DNA from: Candidatus Poribacteria bacterium
GTDB lineage: Bacteria; Poribacteria; WGA-4E; WGA-3G
Assembly: GCA_003635255.1 (NCBI GenBank)
Contig: PYJC01000173.1
Span: forward strand, 135,858-199,857
Reading direction: 5' to 3'
DNA: 64,000 nt
Within the stretch, counting starts at the first letter, position 1. Every line of letters starts with the position of its first letter. Below the pieces are notes generated by a model. That model searched no databases. It had not been told where the DNA came from and saw nothing but the letters and a program-made list of their open reading frames with translations. This document shows positions 50,396 to 59,524 of the stretch, one piece after another. A program made the translations under genes and the position numbers.

Positions 50396-50513
50396 TTTAA
50401 AGCAAAATTCGTAAGTAAACGCTTGACGGAATCTGACGTTCATGCTCAAGGACCCGAGGAAAAATGGGAGGGCTGAGTCAAATTAAGAAACGACGCGAAA
50501 TGTAAGGAAAGCG

Positions 50514-51578
50514 ATGCAGAAAACTGGACAGGATCTCTCACCAACAAAGCACCTTGTCACGACATACCTCAGCGAGATTAAAAGTAAGGTTGATGCCTGT
50601 ATCTTTGATTTCCTCCCAACCGTTCATCAACACCCGGATGTACATCAGTTGTATCAGATGATGTTAGACTACCCACGCCGTGCAGCGAAAGGGTTGCGTC
50701 CCGCGCTCTGCATGCTTATCTGTGAAGCCTTCGGAGGAGATCCACAACGCGCCATCAATACCGCTGCTTCACTTGAACTCCTCCAGAATTGGCTCCTCAT
50801 CCACGATGACATTGAAGACGGATCCGAACTTCGCAGAGGTGAGCCTTGTCTGCATCAGAAGCATGGGATTCCGATGGCGATCAACGTTGGAGACGCACTC
50901 CACTGCAAAATGTGGGAGATGCTACACCGAAACACCGAGATTCTTGGACACGAACTCGCCTTCCGCATCCTTTCTGAGTTCATACAACTCAGTAACCAAG
51001 TCGTTGAGGGACAACATATTGAATTGAGTTGGGTTAGCGGTAACCGTTGGGATCTGGATGAAGACGATTACCTAACGATGTGTATACAGAAGACGGCTTG
51101 GTATACCTGTATCACGCCGTGCCGTGTCGGGGCAATCATCGGCGGCGCGAGTGAGGCAGAAATAGATGGACTCGTCGAACTCGGTAAAGAAATCGGGGTC
51201 GCTTTCCAGATTCAAGACGATGTGCTGAATCTCATCGGTGATGTCGGTAGGTACGGCAAAGAGATCGCCGGTGATATTAGTGAAGGTAAACGGACCCTCG
51301 TCCTCATCCATCTTATCAATGCCTGTACCGCTGCCGAAGCACAACAGGTGATTGACCTTATGGCACGTCCGCGCGACGAGAAGACAGAGGCGGAGGTTGC
51401 GAGTATCCTTCAATTGATGCAAAAATATAAATCTATTACCTACGCACAACAACGATCTCAGGCACTGTTACGGGAAGCTGCTGGAAGGTTTAATAACAAT
51501 TTTGCCCATCTGCATGATGGGCGCGCAAAGCAACTGTTTTTATCTTTAATCCATTTTTTCGTTGAACGGGAATATTAA
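50514..51578 (+). CDS. Polyprenyl (isoprenyl) diphosphate synthase
   Basis: Trans-isoprenyl chain elongation enzyme, 354 aa; ATG after AAGGAAAGCG. First Asp-rich motif HDDIEDGSELRRGEP near 100, with KGLRPALCMLIC before it; second motif FQIQDDVLNLIGDVGRYGKE (DDxxN form). Product length (farnesyl, geranylgeranyl or longer) cannot be told: the residues before the first motif (ELLQNWLLI) lack large aromatics immediately upstream, hinting at C20 or longer. The enzyme works in the cytoplasm and supplies lipid carriers, quinones or carotenoids. Confidence 0.92.
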   Translation: MQKTGQDLSPTKHLVTTYLSEIKSKVDACIFDFLPTVHQHPDVHQLYQMMLDYPRRAAKGLRPALCMLICEAFGGDPQRAINTAASLELLQNWLLIHDDIEDGSELRRGEPCLHQKHGIPMAINVGDALHCKMWEMLHRNTEILGHELAFRILSEFIQLSNQVVEGQHIELSWVSGNRWDLDEDDYLTMCIQKTAWYTCITPCRVGAIIGGASEAEIDGLVELGKEIGVAFQIQDDVLNLIGDVGRYGKEIAGDISEGKRTLVLIHLINACTAAEAQQVIDLMARPRDEKTEAEVASILQLMQKYKSITYAQQRSQALLREAAGRFNNNFAHLHDGRAKQLFLSLIHFFVEREY

Positions 51579-51582
51579 ATAC

Positions 51583-51815
51583 TTGTCAGTTATCGGTTTT
51601 CAGTTGTCAGTTAGAGTAGTTTGCAGTTTTCAGCTATCACTTGTCAGTTAGAGAGGTATCTGATTAAACCATACCCCTCTTTAACCAAAAACCGATGCCC
51701 GATGATCCGTAAAAGAAGTTTTGATAATCACAAAGTCTCTTTTTCTCACTGCGAAGCAAACTGAAAGATTTTTTTCGGAGAAAAAAATCGTACTGACAAC
51801 TGACAACTACTAAAA
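51583..51815. repeat. TTATCAGTTTTCAGTTGTCAGTT-type repeat cluster
   Basis: Several imperfect, alternately oriented copies of CAGTTATCGGTTTTCAGTTG / ACTGACAACTGACAACT fill the gap between the polyprenyl synthase and the aldolase. The middle also holds CACTGCGAAGCAAACTGAAA. The family recurs near 37308-37350, 52919-52945, 53036-53071 and 62590-62640. Confidence 0.75.
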
Positions 51816-51827
51816 AAGGAGAATTCA

Positions 51828-52892
51828 ATGAACGATATTTCCTCTGGAAAATTGCGAGGCATCATGAAACTCGCCGATGCGAACGGTCGCTTCAAGATGA
51901 TGGCGATTGACCAGCGAGGCTCCATGGTACAGGCACTCGCAGATGCACTCGACACGGACAAAACAGATGTCCAATATGAAGATGTCGCTGCACTTAAAAC
52001 TTTGATTACTCGAGTCCTTTCCCCAAACGCCACCGCAGTTCTTACCGACCCGATTTACGGGCATCCCTATTCTATGACTGAAATCCCAAGGGATGTCGCG
52101 TTACTGCTGGCTTATGAAGAATCCGGTTATGTCAGCGAAGGTGTCGCGGAGAACGAACGCCTCTCCAATCCGATAGCAAATTGGACAATCGCGAAGGCAC
52201 AACGTGCTGGCGCAGATGCCATCAAACTCCTCGCTTATTATCATCCCGATGCTTCCGCGGAAACCCTCAAGCATCAGCAAGCCTTTGTACGTCATGTCGG
52301 TGATGAATGCGAAAAACAGGATCTACCTTTTCTCTTGGAATTAGTGAGTTACGCACTCGAAGGCACGGCTAAAAGTGTTGGGTTCGCAAAACAGAAGCCG
52401 GATCTCGTTATTAGAAGTGTTGAAGAGTTCACAGATCCAAGCTACAAAGTCGACATCCTGAAATTGGAATTCCCTGCCGACTTGAAGTACACAGCGGATT
52501 ATCAAGATGCAAGTTTTTATGCAGGGGAATCGGCGTATGAACTCACTGAAGTGAAGGAAGTTTGTCAGAAATTGGACGAAACTTCAACGTTGCCGTGGGT
52601 GATTTTAAGCGCGGGTGTAGATATTGAGGAATTTATTGAGAATGTTAATCTCGCAACGGGTGCTGGTGCCAGCGGTTTCCTCTGTGGACGGGCTATCTGG
52701 AAGGACGCTGTCCAATACTACCCGGATACTGACGCGGTTAATCAGTTCCTTGAAAACGAGGCGACAACGAATTTCAAGAACGCAAACGCTGCAGCGGAAA
52801 ACGCACTCCCGTGGTTTGAACATCGCCAATTCGGTGGTTCCGAAAACGTTCAAGTTGCCAAGCAGTCCGAAACATGGTATCAAGACTATTAG
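51828..52892 (+). CDS. Tagatose-1,6-bisphosphate aldolase-like (LacD/YihT family)
   Basis: 354 aa class I aldolase (TIM barrel); start after AAAAAAGGAGAATTC. Marks: MMAIDQRGSM, AVLTDPIYG, AGADAIKLLAYYHPD, PFLLELVSYAL and DILKLEFPAD (Schiff-base Lys), followed by WVILSAGVDIEEFIENVNLA and GFLCGRAIW. The family cleaves phosphorylated ketoses (tagatose bisphosphate or sulfofructose phosphate); the specific substrate is not clear because no other sugar gene is adjacent. Alone in its transcript by spacing. Confidence 0.9.
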   Translation: MNDISSGKLRGIMKLADANGRFKMMAIDQRGSMVQALADALDTDKTDVQYEDVAALKTLITRVLSPNATAVLTDPIYGHPYSMTEIPRDVALLLAYEESGYVSEGVAENERLSNPIANWTIAKAQRAGADAIKLLAYYHPDASAETLKHQQAFVRHVGDECEKQDLPFLLELVSYALEGTAKSVGFAKQKPDLVIRSVEEFTDPSYKVDILKLEFPADLKYTADYQDASFYAGESAYELTEVKEVCQKLDETSTLPWVILSAGVDIEEFIENVNLATGAGASGFLCGRAIWKDAVQYYPDTDAVNQFLENEATTNFKNANAAAENALPWFEHRQFGGSENVQVAKQSETWYQDY

Positions 52893-52918
52893 GTCGGTGG
52901 GATTGGCGAACGCAGAAA

Positions 52919-53071
52919 TAGTTATCGGTTATCAGTTTTCAGTTCGGTGTCTAGTTGTTGGTTATCCCTTGGTAATCGTCGTTACCGAATTGCGGTGCCA
53001 ATGGTTACCAAAAGACATCTGCGAATAGAAAACCTCTTAACTGACAACTGATAACTGACGACTGATAACTG
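52919..53071. repeat. CAGTTATCGGTTATCAGTTT-type repeats at the aldolase/hypothetical junction
   Basis: AGTTATCGGTTATCAGTTTT (52919-) and, inverted, ACTGACAACTGATAACTGAC (53040-53071). The second stretch is the last 12 codons and stop of the minus-strand gene at 53037. Confidence 0.75.
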
Positions 53072-53531
53072 CATTGTTGATTTTCTCAAGGATCATTTGG
53101 GCAATGCGGAGGGTCATTTCTTCGGAAACTCGCCCTCCAATTTCCGCTACCAGCACAACGATGGTCTGTTGAACGAACAGGAAATTCGCACCCGCCTGCC
53201 AGACCACATCCCCGAGTCCATGTTCATTATTCGGCGGAGGTTGATAGATAGAGTCGTATCCGCCCAATTTTAGCACGGTCTTTGCTGAGAGCCGGAATCT
53301 ACCTTCATCAGCCGCTGCGCATGCTTCGTCGTGCGACTCGAAAAACCAGTAATGAATGGCAACTTGCTGTGATGCCGAGTTGTTCAACCACCATCTGTCG
53401 CGCCAACCGAATTGCGCTATAGGTGGTTTTGGGGCTGTCGGAGAATAGAGTTTTTGTGCGGAAGCATGGCGTGCCGCTAAATCCGTCAGATCATCAGTTG
53501 TGAGTTGAATTGATTCAAACGTAAGTTCCAT
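53037..53531 (-). CDS. Hypothetical protein whose C-terminus is repeat-derived
   Basis: 164 aa, no signal peptide or membrane helix. The first 150 residues are a normal soluble sequence (ARHASAQKLYSPTAPKPPIA, QFGWRDRWWLNNSASQQVAI, GANFLFVQQTIVVLVAEIGG) with no family I recognise. The last 12 residues (AVISRQLSVVS) and the stop codon are encoded by a dispersed CAGTTATCAG...repeat, so the original end was replaced or extended. Start ATG at 53531; a weak site (CTTATGG... on the minus strand) precedes. Real gene probable from length and composition. Confidence 0.65.
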   Translation of the reverse strand: MELTFESIQLTTDDLTDLAARHASAQKLYSPTAPKPPIAQFGWRDRWWLNNSASQQVAIHYWFFESHDEACAAADEGRFRLSAKTVLKLGGYDSIYQPPPNNEHGLGDVVWQAGANFLFVQQTIVVLVAEIGGRVSEEMTLRIAQMILEKINNAVISRQLSVVS

Positions 53532-53659
53532 AAGGATATAATAACATCTCTGAAACGTAATTTCAAATTAATTCAGTGACACCAGACTAAAGTCTAATGT
53601 GGGAGGGGTTTGGAACTCCGAATTACGAACGATTATAATTATGGGGACTATAAAAAATA

Positions 53660-53725
53660 AAGGTTTTTTCAAAACAAATCAACTAATAAAATAGCGAAGG
53701 TTTTTTCAAAACAAATCAACTAATA
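53660..53725. repeat. Two 29-base direct repeats
   Basis: AAGGTTTTTTCAAAACAAAT plus CAACTAATA at 53660-53688 and again, unchanged, at 53697-53725. They lie upstream of the lptF-like gene and could be a recent slippage duplication. Confidence 0.9.
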
Positions 53726-53817
53726 GAAACAGGATTTCGGTCCCAATCCATATTCATAATAAAATCAATAAAATTGTTGAGGCATCTTGCAGAAAAATTT
53801 ACGGCTGCACCAGAGAT

Positions 53818-55005
53818 ATGAGAATATTAGCACGATATATACTTAAAGAATTTTTGCCACCTTTCATAATAGCACTGATCTGTTTCACCCTTATGCTCAT
53901 CTTCAACGACCTGTTTCGGTTGACGAAACTCTTTGTGCAGAAGGGCGTGAGTCCGCTATACCTCATTGAGCTGCTTATCTATGTGATGCCAGCAACGGTT
54001 GTGTTATCACTTCCGATGGCAATGTTGGTCGCTATTTTGCTGGCACTTGGAAGGCTCTCTACGGATAATGAGATCGTCGCGATGAAGGCGCACGGGATCG
54101 CTTTCCATCAACTCATGCTACCGCTTTTAGCGGTCGCTGCGGTGCTGAGCATTGTTGATCTTGTGTTGATAGACCATGCACTCCCACAGGCAAACCGTGC
54201 TTATGCGTCCCTCCAACGTGATATCCGTAGGCACAAACCCGCTTTCGTTTTAGAAGAAGCCACCGTCATGAAAGAGTTGGAAAACGAAGGTAAACTCTGG
54301 ATGTACGAATTTATGGACGTAGAGAGCGGTCGCATGCAGGACGTCAAAATCTGGGATAACATCTGGAGCGGACGACCACGATTCAGCCACGCACAAGAAG
54401 CGAGCCTCGGTTTTGAAGATGGCAGAGCGATGCTCACGCTTTACGATGGACTCACTTACGAGCCTGAAACCAGCAACTTAGACGATTTTCGTATAACAAA
54501 ATTTCAGCAACAACAACTCGCACTTCAGTTAACCGAAGATCTTGAACGCAGCGCATTTCAGAACCAGAACCCGCGTTCGATGCGCATTTCACAACTCAAG
54601 GCGTTCATTGGGACATTGAGATCCACTTTACATACCAGTACAAACCAGGACTACACCCGCCAGAAAATTCGTTCTGCCGAGGTTGAATACCACAAAAAAT
54701 TTTCCATCCCCTTTGCGTGCTTGGCACTCGGATTAATAGGTGTCCCGCTCGGATTGATGGTGAAACAGGGGGGTAGGATGCTCGGTTTCGGGATCGGCTT
54801 AGCCGTGATTGTGGTGTACTATTTGCTGCTCCAAGTCGGTCAGAATGGGGGGATAAACGGAATGTTACCGCCAACCCTCGCCATGTGGCTCCCCAATATT
54901 GTGATAGGTGTATTCGGGATCGGCTTCACTTTCTGGATGATCGCTGAAGGAAAAATCCGTGCTTGGCGCGACCGAGACAGCAAGGTCCCGCTTGTGGTTC
55001 GGTAG
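53818..55005 (+). CDS. LptF/LptG-family LPS-export permease, first of two
   Basis: 395 aa, YjgP/YjgQ fold: MRILARYILKEFLPPFIIAL at the N-terminus, three further N-terminal helices, a periplasmic beta-jellyroll domain (about 120-260; ENEGKLWMYEFMDVESG) and two or three C-terminal helices (LALGLIGVPLGLMVKQGG, FGIGFTFWMIAEGK). In the Lpt machine two such proteins pair with ATPase LptB to move lipopolysaccharide toward the cell surface. The second half-partner follows 80 bases later. Which is LptF and which LptG cannot be told. No lptB in view. Confidence 0.93.
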   Translation: MRILARYILKEFLPPFIIALICFTLMLIFNDLFRLTKLFVQKGVSPLYLIELLIYVMPATVVLSLPMAMLVAILLALGRLSTDNEIVAMKAHGIAFHQLMLPLLAVAAVLSIVDLVLIDHALPQANRAYASLQRDIRRHKPAFVLEEATVMKELENEGKLWMYEFMDVESGRMQDVKIWDNIWSGRPRFSHAQEASLGFEDGRAMLTLYDGLTYEPETSNLDDFRITKFQQQQLALQLTEDLERSAFQNQNPRSMRISQLKAFIGTLRSTLHTSTNQDYTRQKIRSAEVEYHKKFSIPFACLALGLIGVPLGLMVKQGGRMLGFGIGLAVIVVYYLLLQVGQNGGINGMLPPTLAMWLPNIVIGVFGIGFTFWMIAEGKIRAWRDRDSKVPLVVR

Positions 55006-55085
55006 GAAAGCTGAATCTTAACCGAAACTACACACTGTTTTCAACCACACAAAATCTTAGAAATATTTGATGTAGGACGTACGCC

Positions 55086-56147
55086 TTGAAAATTCTTGAC
55101 CGGTACCTGCTTCGTGAATACCTCAGAGCCTTTGTTGTCGGCCTCTTATTCTTTATCGCACTGATTATCGTCGTGCGACTGTTAGACTACGACCTCAAGA
55201 AATTTGAGGATGATATTTCCTACACCACTGCTGTTAAGATCGTTTTGTATCAAGCCCCACGTCGGATTATGGAAATGGTGCCGATTGCCGGTTTTGTTGC
55301 TGTCTTTTTTACACTGGGACGGATGGTGAGGCGCAACGAATTCACAGCAATGAAAGCAGGAGGCATCAGCGTCTACCGACTCCTCGCGCCTATTTTAATT
55401 GTTACGCTCATTATTTGCGGAATTTTCGCCGTTTTTTACAATCGGGTTGCTTCCCCTGCCTTTCATGAAGCGCATCTCTTGCAAAATAAAGTGAGACCGC
55501 GACGCGGTAGGAACATTGTTTTTAAAGGCAAAGATAACCGGACCTTTTACTCCCAGCGGATCGCTTTGGACGCTAAGAAGATCAACCAGTTGACGATTTA
55601 TGAACATGACCCAGAAAACCGGCTTGATCGTATAACTTTCGCGAAGTCTGCGACTTGGACACCGACCGAATGGGAACTCACAGATGGATTCATTCGACAC
55701 TTTGAGCAAGGTGTTGAGGTCGATTATGAAACTTTCGACACCCATGTTATTGAGCGCCACGAAGACCCTGCCCGTTTTATCGGAAGTGAAAAGGATCCAA
55801 GGGCAATGACGATCAAAGAACTCCGCGAGCAGATCGCCTATAAACGTGAAGCCGGTCAAATTTCACGTAAGGAGCAGGTAAAATTGTATCACAAAACGGC
55901 TTACCCGTTCGCCGCTGTCGTCGTCGTGATGCTCGGCGCGCCAATCGCTATCCGATTCGGTAGGGCAGGATTTTTTGCTGGATTGGTCATTGCGTTTTTC
56001 CTCTCTTTCATCTATTGGGCACTCTCTTTCGCGACGCTTGAAGGCCTGAGTGAGAACGGTAAACTCCACCCATTTCTCGCCTGTTGGGGCGCGAATATCC
56101 TGTACGGTCTTGTCGGGAGTATCATGATCTGGCGCACGCCCAAATAA
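55086..56147 (+). CDS. LptF/LptG-family LPS-export permease, second of two
   Basis: 353 aa. The TTG at 55086 aligns exactly with the start of the first copy (MKILDRYLLREYLRAFVVGL) and is preceded by TAGGACGTACGCC. N-terminal helices (LLFFIALIIVVRLLDYD, VAVFFTLGRMVRRNE), periplasmic domain from about 120 (FKGKDNRTFYSQRIALD), C-terminal helices (AAVVVVMLGAPIAIRFGRAG, FFLSFIYWALSFATLEG). Smaller than the first copy by about 40 residues. It pairs with the previous gene to form the inner-membrane part of the Lpt exporter. Confidence 0.93.
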   Translation: MKILDRYLLREYLRAFVVGLLFFIALIIVVRLLDYDLKKFEDDISYTTAVKIVLYQAPRRIMEMVPIAGFVAVFFTLGRMVRRNEFTAMKAGGISVYRLLAPILIVTLIICGIFAVFYNRVASPAFHEAHLLQNKVRPRRGRNIVFKGKDNRTFYSQRIALDAKKINQLTIYEHDPENRLDRITFAKSATWTPTEWELTDGFIRHFEQGVEVDYETFDTHVIERHEDPARFIGSEKDPRAMTIKELREQIAYKREAGQISRKEQVKLYHKTAYPFAAVVVVMLGAPIAIRFGRAGFFAGLVIAFFLSFIYWALSFATLEGLSENGKLHPFLACWGANILYGLVGSIMIWRTPK

Positions 56148-56167
56148 ATAGACTTTGCGCGTTTCCT

Positions 56168-56204
56168 CTTAAAGTTCCCCTGATAAGGGGGATTTAGGGG
56201 GTTT
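56168..56204. repeat. CTTAAAGTTCCCCTGATAAGGGGGATT repeat
   Basis: Matches the interior of the MITE at 7120-7229 (AAAGTCCCCTTGATAAGGGG) and is preceded by AGACTTTGCGCGTTTCCTCT, a degraded form of its terminal repeat. Probably a decayed one-ended copy, 20 bases after the second Lpt gene. Confidence 0.7.
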
Positions 56205-56237
56205 AAAATATGGAAAACGCCGCTTTTTTGTGTCCAA

Positions 56238-56831
56238 ATGGCAGAGAAAATGCGCTCCTCAAAAATTGGTAACTTCTTCTTCAAAATCCGGAGTTTTACA
56301 CCGATCCCGTTTATCTTCGCACTCCTCTATTTCGCAGAACCTGCGTGGCACGCACTGGCGATTGGTGTACCGTTTATTGTTGTCGGTGAATTGCTTCGGA
56401 TATGGGCAGTCGGATATGCCGGTGCCTCCACCCGTGCAAGAACCCTCGGTGCCGCCCGTGATCTCGTCACTACCGGTCCCTATGGATATGTCCGCAACCC
56501 GCTTTATCTCGGTAATTTTTTGCTCAGTCTCGGCATCTGCCTTGTCGCAAATGTCTATTGGCTTGTTGCGATACTCGTAGTTGGCTATTTCTTCCAATAC
56601 CTACCTATTATTACGTTAGAAGAGGCATATCTACTGGAATCCTGCGGTTCGGTGTATCAGACCTACCGAGAGCAGGTACCGCGCTTTATTCCCCAATTTC
56701 ATTCTTACCCAGATGCCTCGCCTCACGATTTTTCTTTCGCACGCGCGATTAAAAGTGAAAAACGCACCTTGACAGCAATTATTTGTGTCGTCGGATTGAT
56801 TTTCACCAGACAAGTTATAGACATATTATAG
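56238..56831 (+). CDS. ICMT/PEMT-like membrane methyltransferase
   Basis: 197 aa with four or five hydrophobic helices. The C-terminal half has the family pattern GPYGYVRNPLYLGNFLLSLG and, later, EEAYLLESCGSVYQTYREQVPRFIP, as in isoprenylcysteine-carboxyl and phospholipid methyltransferases using S-adenosylmethionine. The substrate cannot be assigned. The start ATG at 56238 lacks a good Shine-Dalgarno; the repeat just upstream may have removed it or brought it. The protein N-terminus (SSKIGNFFFKIRS) is short and basic. Confidence 0.85.
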   Translation: MAEKMRSSKIGNFFFKIRSFTPIPFIFALLYFAEPAWHALAIGVPFIVVGELLRIWAVGYAGASTRARTLGAARDLVTTGPYGYVRNPLYLGNFLLSLGICLVANVYWLVAILVVGYFFQYLPIITLEEAYLLESCGSVYQTYREQVPRFIPQFHSYPDASPHDFSFARAIKSEKRTLTAIICVVGLIFTRQVIDIL

Positions 56832-57461
56832 GAGTTCGGCAGCTTTTTGCTCGCGAGGCTTGTCCGTTCTGCCCGAACCTTCTCCAACAAACTATGGTTT
56901 ATAGTAAATCCCATAATTATTTGCACACACGGGCGGGATTGTAGCGGTTGGATCACCCGGTTCCCCTACGAAGACTAATACCATTTCTAAATGTTTATAT
57001 CGCATTAACCGCACCGTTTACCCAAGCCCGGTAGGTTCGGTTTCCTAACCGAACCGGACATAACCAAAAACAGTAAATTCTTTTAAGAGGAATCATCAAT
57101 CAGAATTGGTATAAGAAGAGGTAATGTGGGGGCCTACCGCGAAGCGTAAACATATTTTTCGATCCTACTACAAAAGATAGTTCTTATTTTTTTCGATTTT
57201 TCTGAAATTATGCACCCTTTTCTACGACAAATTGTGTCATTAATAATTGAAATTCTCATTACTGGAGAAATATGCAGGCGCGAAAATAGGTGTTTGTAAC
57301 ACCCTGCTTCACAAATCAAGCAGTAAACTGGATGACGAGGATTTAATTCCACAAGTGGATATTTATGCCAAATGGTCTATGAATAATTCTGTCCACATGC
57401 CTTTTCTTGTGAAGCAGTTAAGTCTGTGATGTGATAACCTAAAGATAAGAAAGGAACCAGA
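56832..57461. other. 630-base repeat-rich gap
   Basis: It contains a single MITE-like end (56900-56912, TATAGTAAATCCC with the same trailing ATAATTAT), the palindrome GGTTCGGTTTCCTAACCGAA (57034-57055), and an AT-rich tail. A 60-codon ORF (57247-57429) has no ribosome site or recognisable pattern and is not called as a gene. Confidence 0.7.
57034..57055. repeat. Palindromic repeat GGTTCGGTTTCCTAACCGAACC, copy 3
   Basis: A perfect palindrome with 9-bp arms (GGTTCGGTT/AACCGAACC), matching the two copies in the 12-kb region except for one base. Confidence 0.85.
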
Positions 57462-58154
57462 ATGTCTAATCAGTTTCAATCTTCGTGGGACGCAGTGCGC
57501 GGATACTCCGTAGTTCTTCTTGCTTTGGCGTTCCTCCTGACAACGCTTGGTACAGAAGGCAGCATAACAACAGCATTAGGATTGATTTTCATCAGCAGTG
57601 CCTGGATCGGTTTCAGTATTTTACCACTGTTCGGTGAAAACAGAACGACATTTGTATTTGTGGCGAGTGTTATCTTAATCGCAGCAGGCATTGGCATCGG
57701 TGGATTGGGAATCGCGACACTTTTAGAAGTGCTATTTTCCGAGAACAAGATGTCCGTAGCAAATAACTGGGGGCTTGGAGTGGTATCAGTGTTAGCAAAT
57801 CTGGCAGTCTTGATATGGGGGATCGTGATTCTGAAAGTATCGCCTGATACCCCCTCGTTGCGTGCTGGCGTAGTGTCTCTTGCTATGGCGAGTGGATACC
57901 CTATCGGGGCTGGAGTTTTCTCAATTATACTGTCGATTGGTCAGGATGATCTTCAAATATTCACCTATGCCGTACAAGCGATGGCCGTACAAGCAATGAC
58001 AGCAATTTTGAGCGGTGGTGCGATCATTGCGTGGACGCTTGCAATCACACGGAAAGTGGTTCATGGCAAAGTTCGGTTCGTCGTGCCGGTTCTGGTCATC
58101 TGTGGAATTGGTGTCATCGGCGTAGGAATTTCGCATATTATAGACGCTGTATAA
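57462..58154 (+). CDS. Hypothetical multi-helix membrane protein
   Basis: 230 aa, start after GAAAGGAACCAGA. Six or seven hydrophobic helices: YSVVLLALAFLLTTLG, LIFISSAWIGFSILPLF, FVASVILIAAGIGIGGLGI, VVSVLANLAVLIWGIVILKV, VVSLAMASGYPIGAGVFSII, ILSGGAIIAWTLAIT and FVVPVLVICGIGVIGVGISH. Short loops only, no catalytic motif. It may be a small transporter or an envelope protein of unknown role. One motif is duplicated (VQAMAVQAM), a 12-base tandem at DNA level. Confidence 0.8.
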   Translation: MSNQFQSSWDAVRGYSVVLLALAFLLTTLGTEGSITTALGLIFISSAWIGFSILPLFGENRTTFVFVASVILIAAGIGIGGLGIATLLEVLFSENKMSVANNWGLGVVSVLANLAVLIWGIVILKVSPDTPSLRAGVVSLAMASGYPIGAGVFSIILSIGQDDLQIFTYAVQAMAVQAMTAILSGGAIIAWTLAITRKVVHGKVRFVVPVLVICGIGVIGVGISHIIDAV

Positions 58155-58495
58155 CGTGAGTTCGATAATAAAATGCGAATGTGGTTGCTGAACAGAAAAC
58201 AAATAAATACACCATTTTTCTGCTATGAAAAACTCAATACCAACACTAAAACTCCCGCGACGCATGATCTTAATCATCGTCCTCATCGGGCTTATCGGTT
58301 TTTGAGCGGAGTATTTGTGGGGCTGCTGCCGTGTCAGTATTGCGAAGAGGCGGTGCTACAATAGGCAAGTATCAGGTTTTGGGGGAACACCCTATCTATT
58401 GTCGGCTATATGATAAATAGTCGTCCTGTTTCAGTGCCCCACAAAGTTCATAATTTTTCCTTCATTACATAGGGCAGGACAGACATACCTTGTCC
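58155..58495. other. Gene-poor gap with a broken small membrane peptide
   Basis: An ATG at 58224 opens MKNSIPTLKLPRRMILIIVL plus IGLIGF and then a stop; in the next frame the sequence continues with LSGVFVGLLPCQYCEEAVLQ (also ending at a stop). Joined by a one-base frameshift these would make a hydrophobic peptide with a CxxC-like end, so this may be a decayed gene. Nothing further is seen. Confidence 0.35.
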
Positions 58496-59449
58496 CTACA
58501 ATACTATCTGTGCCAATCCTGCGCGTTCTCGAAAACGATTGAACGTTTTCAGAATCCCTTGCTCCATCGTGTAGGCAGGCGTAAAACCCATCTCTTCAGC
58601 GATAGGTGTTGCATCGTAATCCCATGAGATGCCGAATACACCCGGCTCCAATGTAATCTCTGCATCCGGCACCAATGTCTTGAGATATGCCACACCCTCT
58701 TTGACAGGGCGGATCCCCCCTTTCACATTGAAGACACGTGTCTGCGTCGTTGGACAGGTACATGCCATAACGATCGAACGCGAGACATCCTCCACATACT
58801 GCCAATCCACTGCATCGTCGCCGAATGGACAGACATGTGATTCACCCATCGCTACCGCTTCGATCATCTGGGTCGTGAACGAACTCATTCCGCGTGTCCT
58901 ACCGACACCATAGACCGCAGTAAATCGGAGTCCGATTGAATCAACGCCATAAGCATCGAAATAGTGCGTTGCGTATTTCTCATTGAGGGATTTACACGCA
59001 CCGTAAATGAACTTCGGATAGTGCGGCGCGTCATTGAGGATCTGTTGGTGGTTGTAGTCTTCAGGGGCACCGAACACTGCGACGCTGCTTGCCCAAACGA
59101 CACGTTTAAGATTGAAGAGACGCACCGCTTCCAATATGTTGATTGTGCCTTCGCAGACGACCTTTAACGCTTGCGGTGGGTTCGCATTGCACGCCGGTAC
59201 CTGCCATGAAGCGAGGTGGATAACCCGATCAATTTCATGTGCTTGGACGGTGCGTAAGACGTGCGGAAGGTCGGTAATGTCGCCTTGCACGAAAGTGAAC
59301 CCTTCAATCTGTTCATCCGTGAGTACCATCTTTGGAATCGTCAGATCGTAAGCAAAATCGTAAACCACTACCTTTTCACCGGCGGCTAACAGGTCGCGGA
59401 TGACGTAAGTACCGATGCAGCCCATGCCACCGGTGAGTAGATATGCCAT
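58496..59449 (-). CDS. NAD-dependent epimerase/dehydratase
   Basis: 317 aa extended SDR; start after GAGAGGAGAAGACGATT. NAD motif LTGGMGCIGTYVIRDL at the start; VIHLASWQVPACNANPPQAL; catalytic YGACKSLNEK (Tyr-x3-Lys); ending with the sugar-nucleotide-type tail (YTMEQGILKTFNRFRERAG). It converts a sugar nucleotide or related polyol. It is last in a set read leftward: Ggt, SDR, Rieske, epimerase. The stop TAG is part of an inverted repeat (TAGGGACAAGGTATGTC). Confidence 0.9.
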   Translation of the reverse strand: MAYLLTGGMGCIGTYVIRDLLAAGEKVVVYDFAYDLTIPKMVLTDEQIEGFTFVQGDITDLPHVLRTVQAHEIDRVIHLASWQVPACNANPPQALKVVCEGTINILEAVRLFNLKRVVWASSVAVFGAPEDYNHQQILNDAPHYPKFIYGACKSLNEKYATHYFDAYGVDSIGLRFTAVYGVGRTRGMSSFTTQMIEAVAMGESHVCPFGDDAVDWQYVEDVSRSIVMACTCPTTQTRVFNVKGGIRPVKEGVAYLKTLVPDAEITLEPGVFGISWDYDATPIAEEMGFTPAYTMEQGILKTFNRFRERAGLAQIVL

Positions 59450-59524
59450 AATCGTCTTCTCCTCTCAAAGGGGCGCGATCACCGAACCGCGCCCTTCTGG
59501 CAAAGTCTATATACCGAACAGTTG

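Noticed and set aside
57247-57429. 60-codon ORF in the 56.8-57.5 kb gap
   Set aside because: No ribosome site, alternative start codon, surrounded by repeats and with no recognisable pattern.
58224-58362. DsbB-like small thiol protein with CxxC
   Set aside because: A frameshift and a stop codon interrupt it, and the segment is too short to assign; listed only as a possible decayed gene within the gap entry.
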